Source: Oppiella nova
Lineage: Eukaryota > Arthropoda > Arachnida > Sarcoptiformes > Oppiidae
Direction: 5' to 3'
Length of the DNA: 43,136 nt
Assembly: GCA_905397405.1 (NCBI GenBank)
Contig: CAJPVJ010000074.1
Span: forward strand, 1 to 43,136
Shown: one piece after another, positions 41,385 to 43,136 of the stretch
Layout: each line of letters starts with the position of its first letter
How positions within the stretch are numbered: position 1 is the first letter of the stretch
The notes under the pieces: model-generated
The model's input: the letters and a program-made list of their open reading frames with translations, nothing else
Database searches by the model: none
Told to the model about the DNA's origin: nothing
Position numbers and translations under genes: made by a program

Positions 41385-42083
41385 TAGTGTGACCAGGTTG
41401 AAAACTTGTAACACTTGAAAGATAACGCACAAATTCTTGAAAATTCTCGACCTAAATTTTTATTTAAATTTTAATTACATTTATTTTGGAGTATTGGCGA
41501 ATTCACCTCTTTTACTATTTTTACTTAAATTATCCTTTTATAAATAATTAATTATTTTAATCAAGTAATATTTATTATAATAAAATTTTAGTTATTAATT
41601 ACTAGTTAATCCTCTGCAATAGATTTGATGCCTAATTTTCACATTGCGTCCAATATTTAATGATAATTGCATGAATAATTAAACTCAAAAGTAACGATAC
41701 TAGTATATTGTTTTGAAATGAAACATTATTAAATCTTGAATATTATCCCAGTAATATAATTATAATGGTATTGCAAGAAAAGTATTTGAATCTTCCAGTT
41801 GAATTTTGTAATAAGAGTTATATTTATATATTTATGGCAAGCTCTTATTGTAAAATGTCCTAAAATTTTGTGTTGACATTCAAGAATTTAACATCGCACT
41901 CTATTATATGCATTTATTTTCGGTTTTCAAAGTTGTAACCACCATAATATTATATAAATTTATCGTATATCTATTATGTAAATTCTTGACCTTATAATAT
42001 CAAGATTTTACCCTTCTCTTGAATCTTGACCGGACCCCCAAATTCTTGAAAATCAGACGTAATTTTTGACCCTGGTCACACTA
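41385..42083. mobile_element. Non-autonomous hAT transposon with 8-bp target-site duplication
   Basis: Ends TAGTGTGACCAGG (41385-41397) and CCTGGTCACACTA (42071-42083) are perfect 13-bp inverted repeats, with weaker pairing further in. Both flanks are TTTACAAT (41377-41384 and 42084-42091), an exact 8-bp target duplication. The tip TAGTG fits the hAT terminal consensus YARNG. Subterminal direct repeats AATTCTTGAAAAT occur near both ends (about 41431 and 42041), as expected for transposase binding sites. The 699-bp interior has no transposase frame, so it would depend on an autonomous relative elsewhere. Confidence 0.85.
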
Positions 42084-42091
42084 TTTACAAT

Positions 42092-43093
42092 ACAAATATA
42101 TCGTAATTATCTAATTAAATTTTATAAATTAATTAAAATATATTAATTTTAAACTAATTTTAGACTTGTTTTAAATTATTAAATTAATTTGTGTATAGTT
42201 GTTTTTAAACATTTTAAAATTAAGCATTGAATGACATAGAAATATACTACAGCGTTGTTACTAAACATCGGACCCATTTGAGGGGCTTGCTATTTGGACA
42301 CCCTGTATTATTTTTTTGAAATTCTTTCATAAACATAAACTGGAATAGTTAGATTTTTGTTTGGTATACAACAACCCAATATTTATATAAGCCATATATT
42401 TTAAAATTAAATTCTTTAAAAAATTTGGTATAAATTTGACATTTTTTTGGCTATAACTCTAAAATTATTAAAAATTTGACAAATATTACAAACTGAGGTC
42501 AACATTTTGAGGTACTTTTCATTTAAATATTCAAATGTTTAATATTTTTATTTTAAATACCAAATCCTTAGTTTGAAAAGTAATACCTTTTAGTTATAAT
42601 AATAATATGCTACTTATAATAATGTTTCACACTCAATTTTGCAATTAATGCGACTCACTGTAGTTTAATTCAAAAACAGATATTTTTAAATAAATAATAA
42701 CAATTTATACATAATATACTATAATATCATAAGTTTCCTGATAACACTATAATCCGTAAAATAATTATTTGTATTGATATATGGTTTGCCTATTCGTAAT
42801 GCAATACATCGTAAACCAATTAAAAGTAGAGGGGCTGGAGGGGCTCTCATACAATGATGGCACAGTTATCTCAACCCAAATAAATAAGTATATTTAGGGG
42901 AATGGTATAGACTTCACGAGAATTTAATAAATTTCAGCCACTTTTGTACACTGATTTATACTGATAAGTTTTACAATCATTATTAATATACAGTATATAA
43001 GGAAATTGTTTTATAGAAACTAATTATAAGTCCATTATTCTCAAGAAAATAAATATTGTAGCTAGCCACAAAGTTAAATAATGCCCAACATAC
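42092..43093. other. Non-coding AT-rich sequence
   Basis: No gene. GGACACCCTGTA (42298-42309) and CACTGTAG (42655-42662) resemble Tc1/mariner-type ends, but I could not pair them into an element. Confidence 0.5.
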
Positions 43094-43136
43094 CTGTTAG
43101 AAATGAGCCCGGTGCTCAATGTCAACATAATATTTG
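43094..43136 (-). CDS. Possible minus-strand exon running off the window edge
   Basis: On the minus strand a strong donor ACAG|GTATGT follows an open segment reading MLTLSTGLISN from an ATG at 43128-43126. The segment is less AT-rich than its surroundings. It could be the first or an internal exon of a gene that starts outside the window, or an upstream exon of gene C (its phase, 2, would then require another exon in between). Not recognised. Confidence 0.25.

Noticed and set aside
42249-42665. Possible Tc1/mariner element between TACAGCG and CACTGTAG
   Set aside because: Only about eight terminal bases pair and the interior gives no support; likely chance or fully decayed.
1-43136. CRISPR array, bacterial operon, riboswitch or phage content
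   Set aside because: No regularly spaced repeats, no Shine-Dalgarno-led gene strings, and genes with spliceosomal introns; the DNA is eukaryotic.

Overview
The window looks like nuclear DNA of an arthropod, most likely a chelicerate and perhaps a mite. It is very AT-rich, it carries intron-split genes with introns from 64 bp to 4.6 kb, and all three supported genes encode cuticle or chitin-binding extracellular proteins. The RR-type cuticle protein resembles the chelicerate form (PYSYKFGY, SRHE, GHVKGSY, Y-x5-YGF). Nothing suggests a bacterium, organelle or virus. Species cannot be fixed from the sequence alone.

Layout. Positions 1-14,000 hold no gene I can support. This stretch is filled with inverted-repeat elements, fold-backs, microsatellites and two non-autonomous transposons, one of them a hAT element with an exact 8-bp target duplication. 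Gene A (+, CDS 14785-25519, six exons, 435 aa) is a secreted protein with one chitin-binding type-2 domain (CBM14, peritrophin-A), of the CPAP1 kind. Gene B (+, CDS 30034-35050, five exons, 675 aa) is a second CPAP1-type protein with the same cysteine spacing, a long polar linker and a His/Asn-rich tail. Gene C (-, 35648-36670, 5' end missing) is an RR-type (chitin_bind_4) cuticle protein convergent with gene B. From about 36,700 to the end I see no complete gene. That part holds a tRNA-like SINE candidate, a possible LTR-retroelement remnant, tandem duplications, a second hAT element (41385-42083) and, at the last bases, a possible exon running off the edge on the minus strand.

How the genes fit together. 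All three would be secreted and two domain types bind chitin, so this reads as a small neighbourhood of cuticle or extracellular-matrix genes. A and B are probably paralogues, though the introns inside their homologous domains lie in different places.

Assembly quality. Two single-N gaps (30812 and 39657) are each associated with an exact 140-bp duplication, which looks like failed overlap merging. The first duplicates most of exon 2 of gene B. All exon boundaries were built by eye from GT/AG sites, reading phase and family similarity. No alignment, transcript or database evidence was available.
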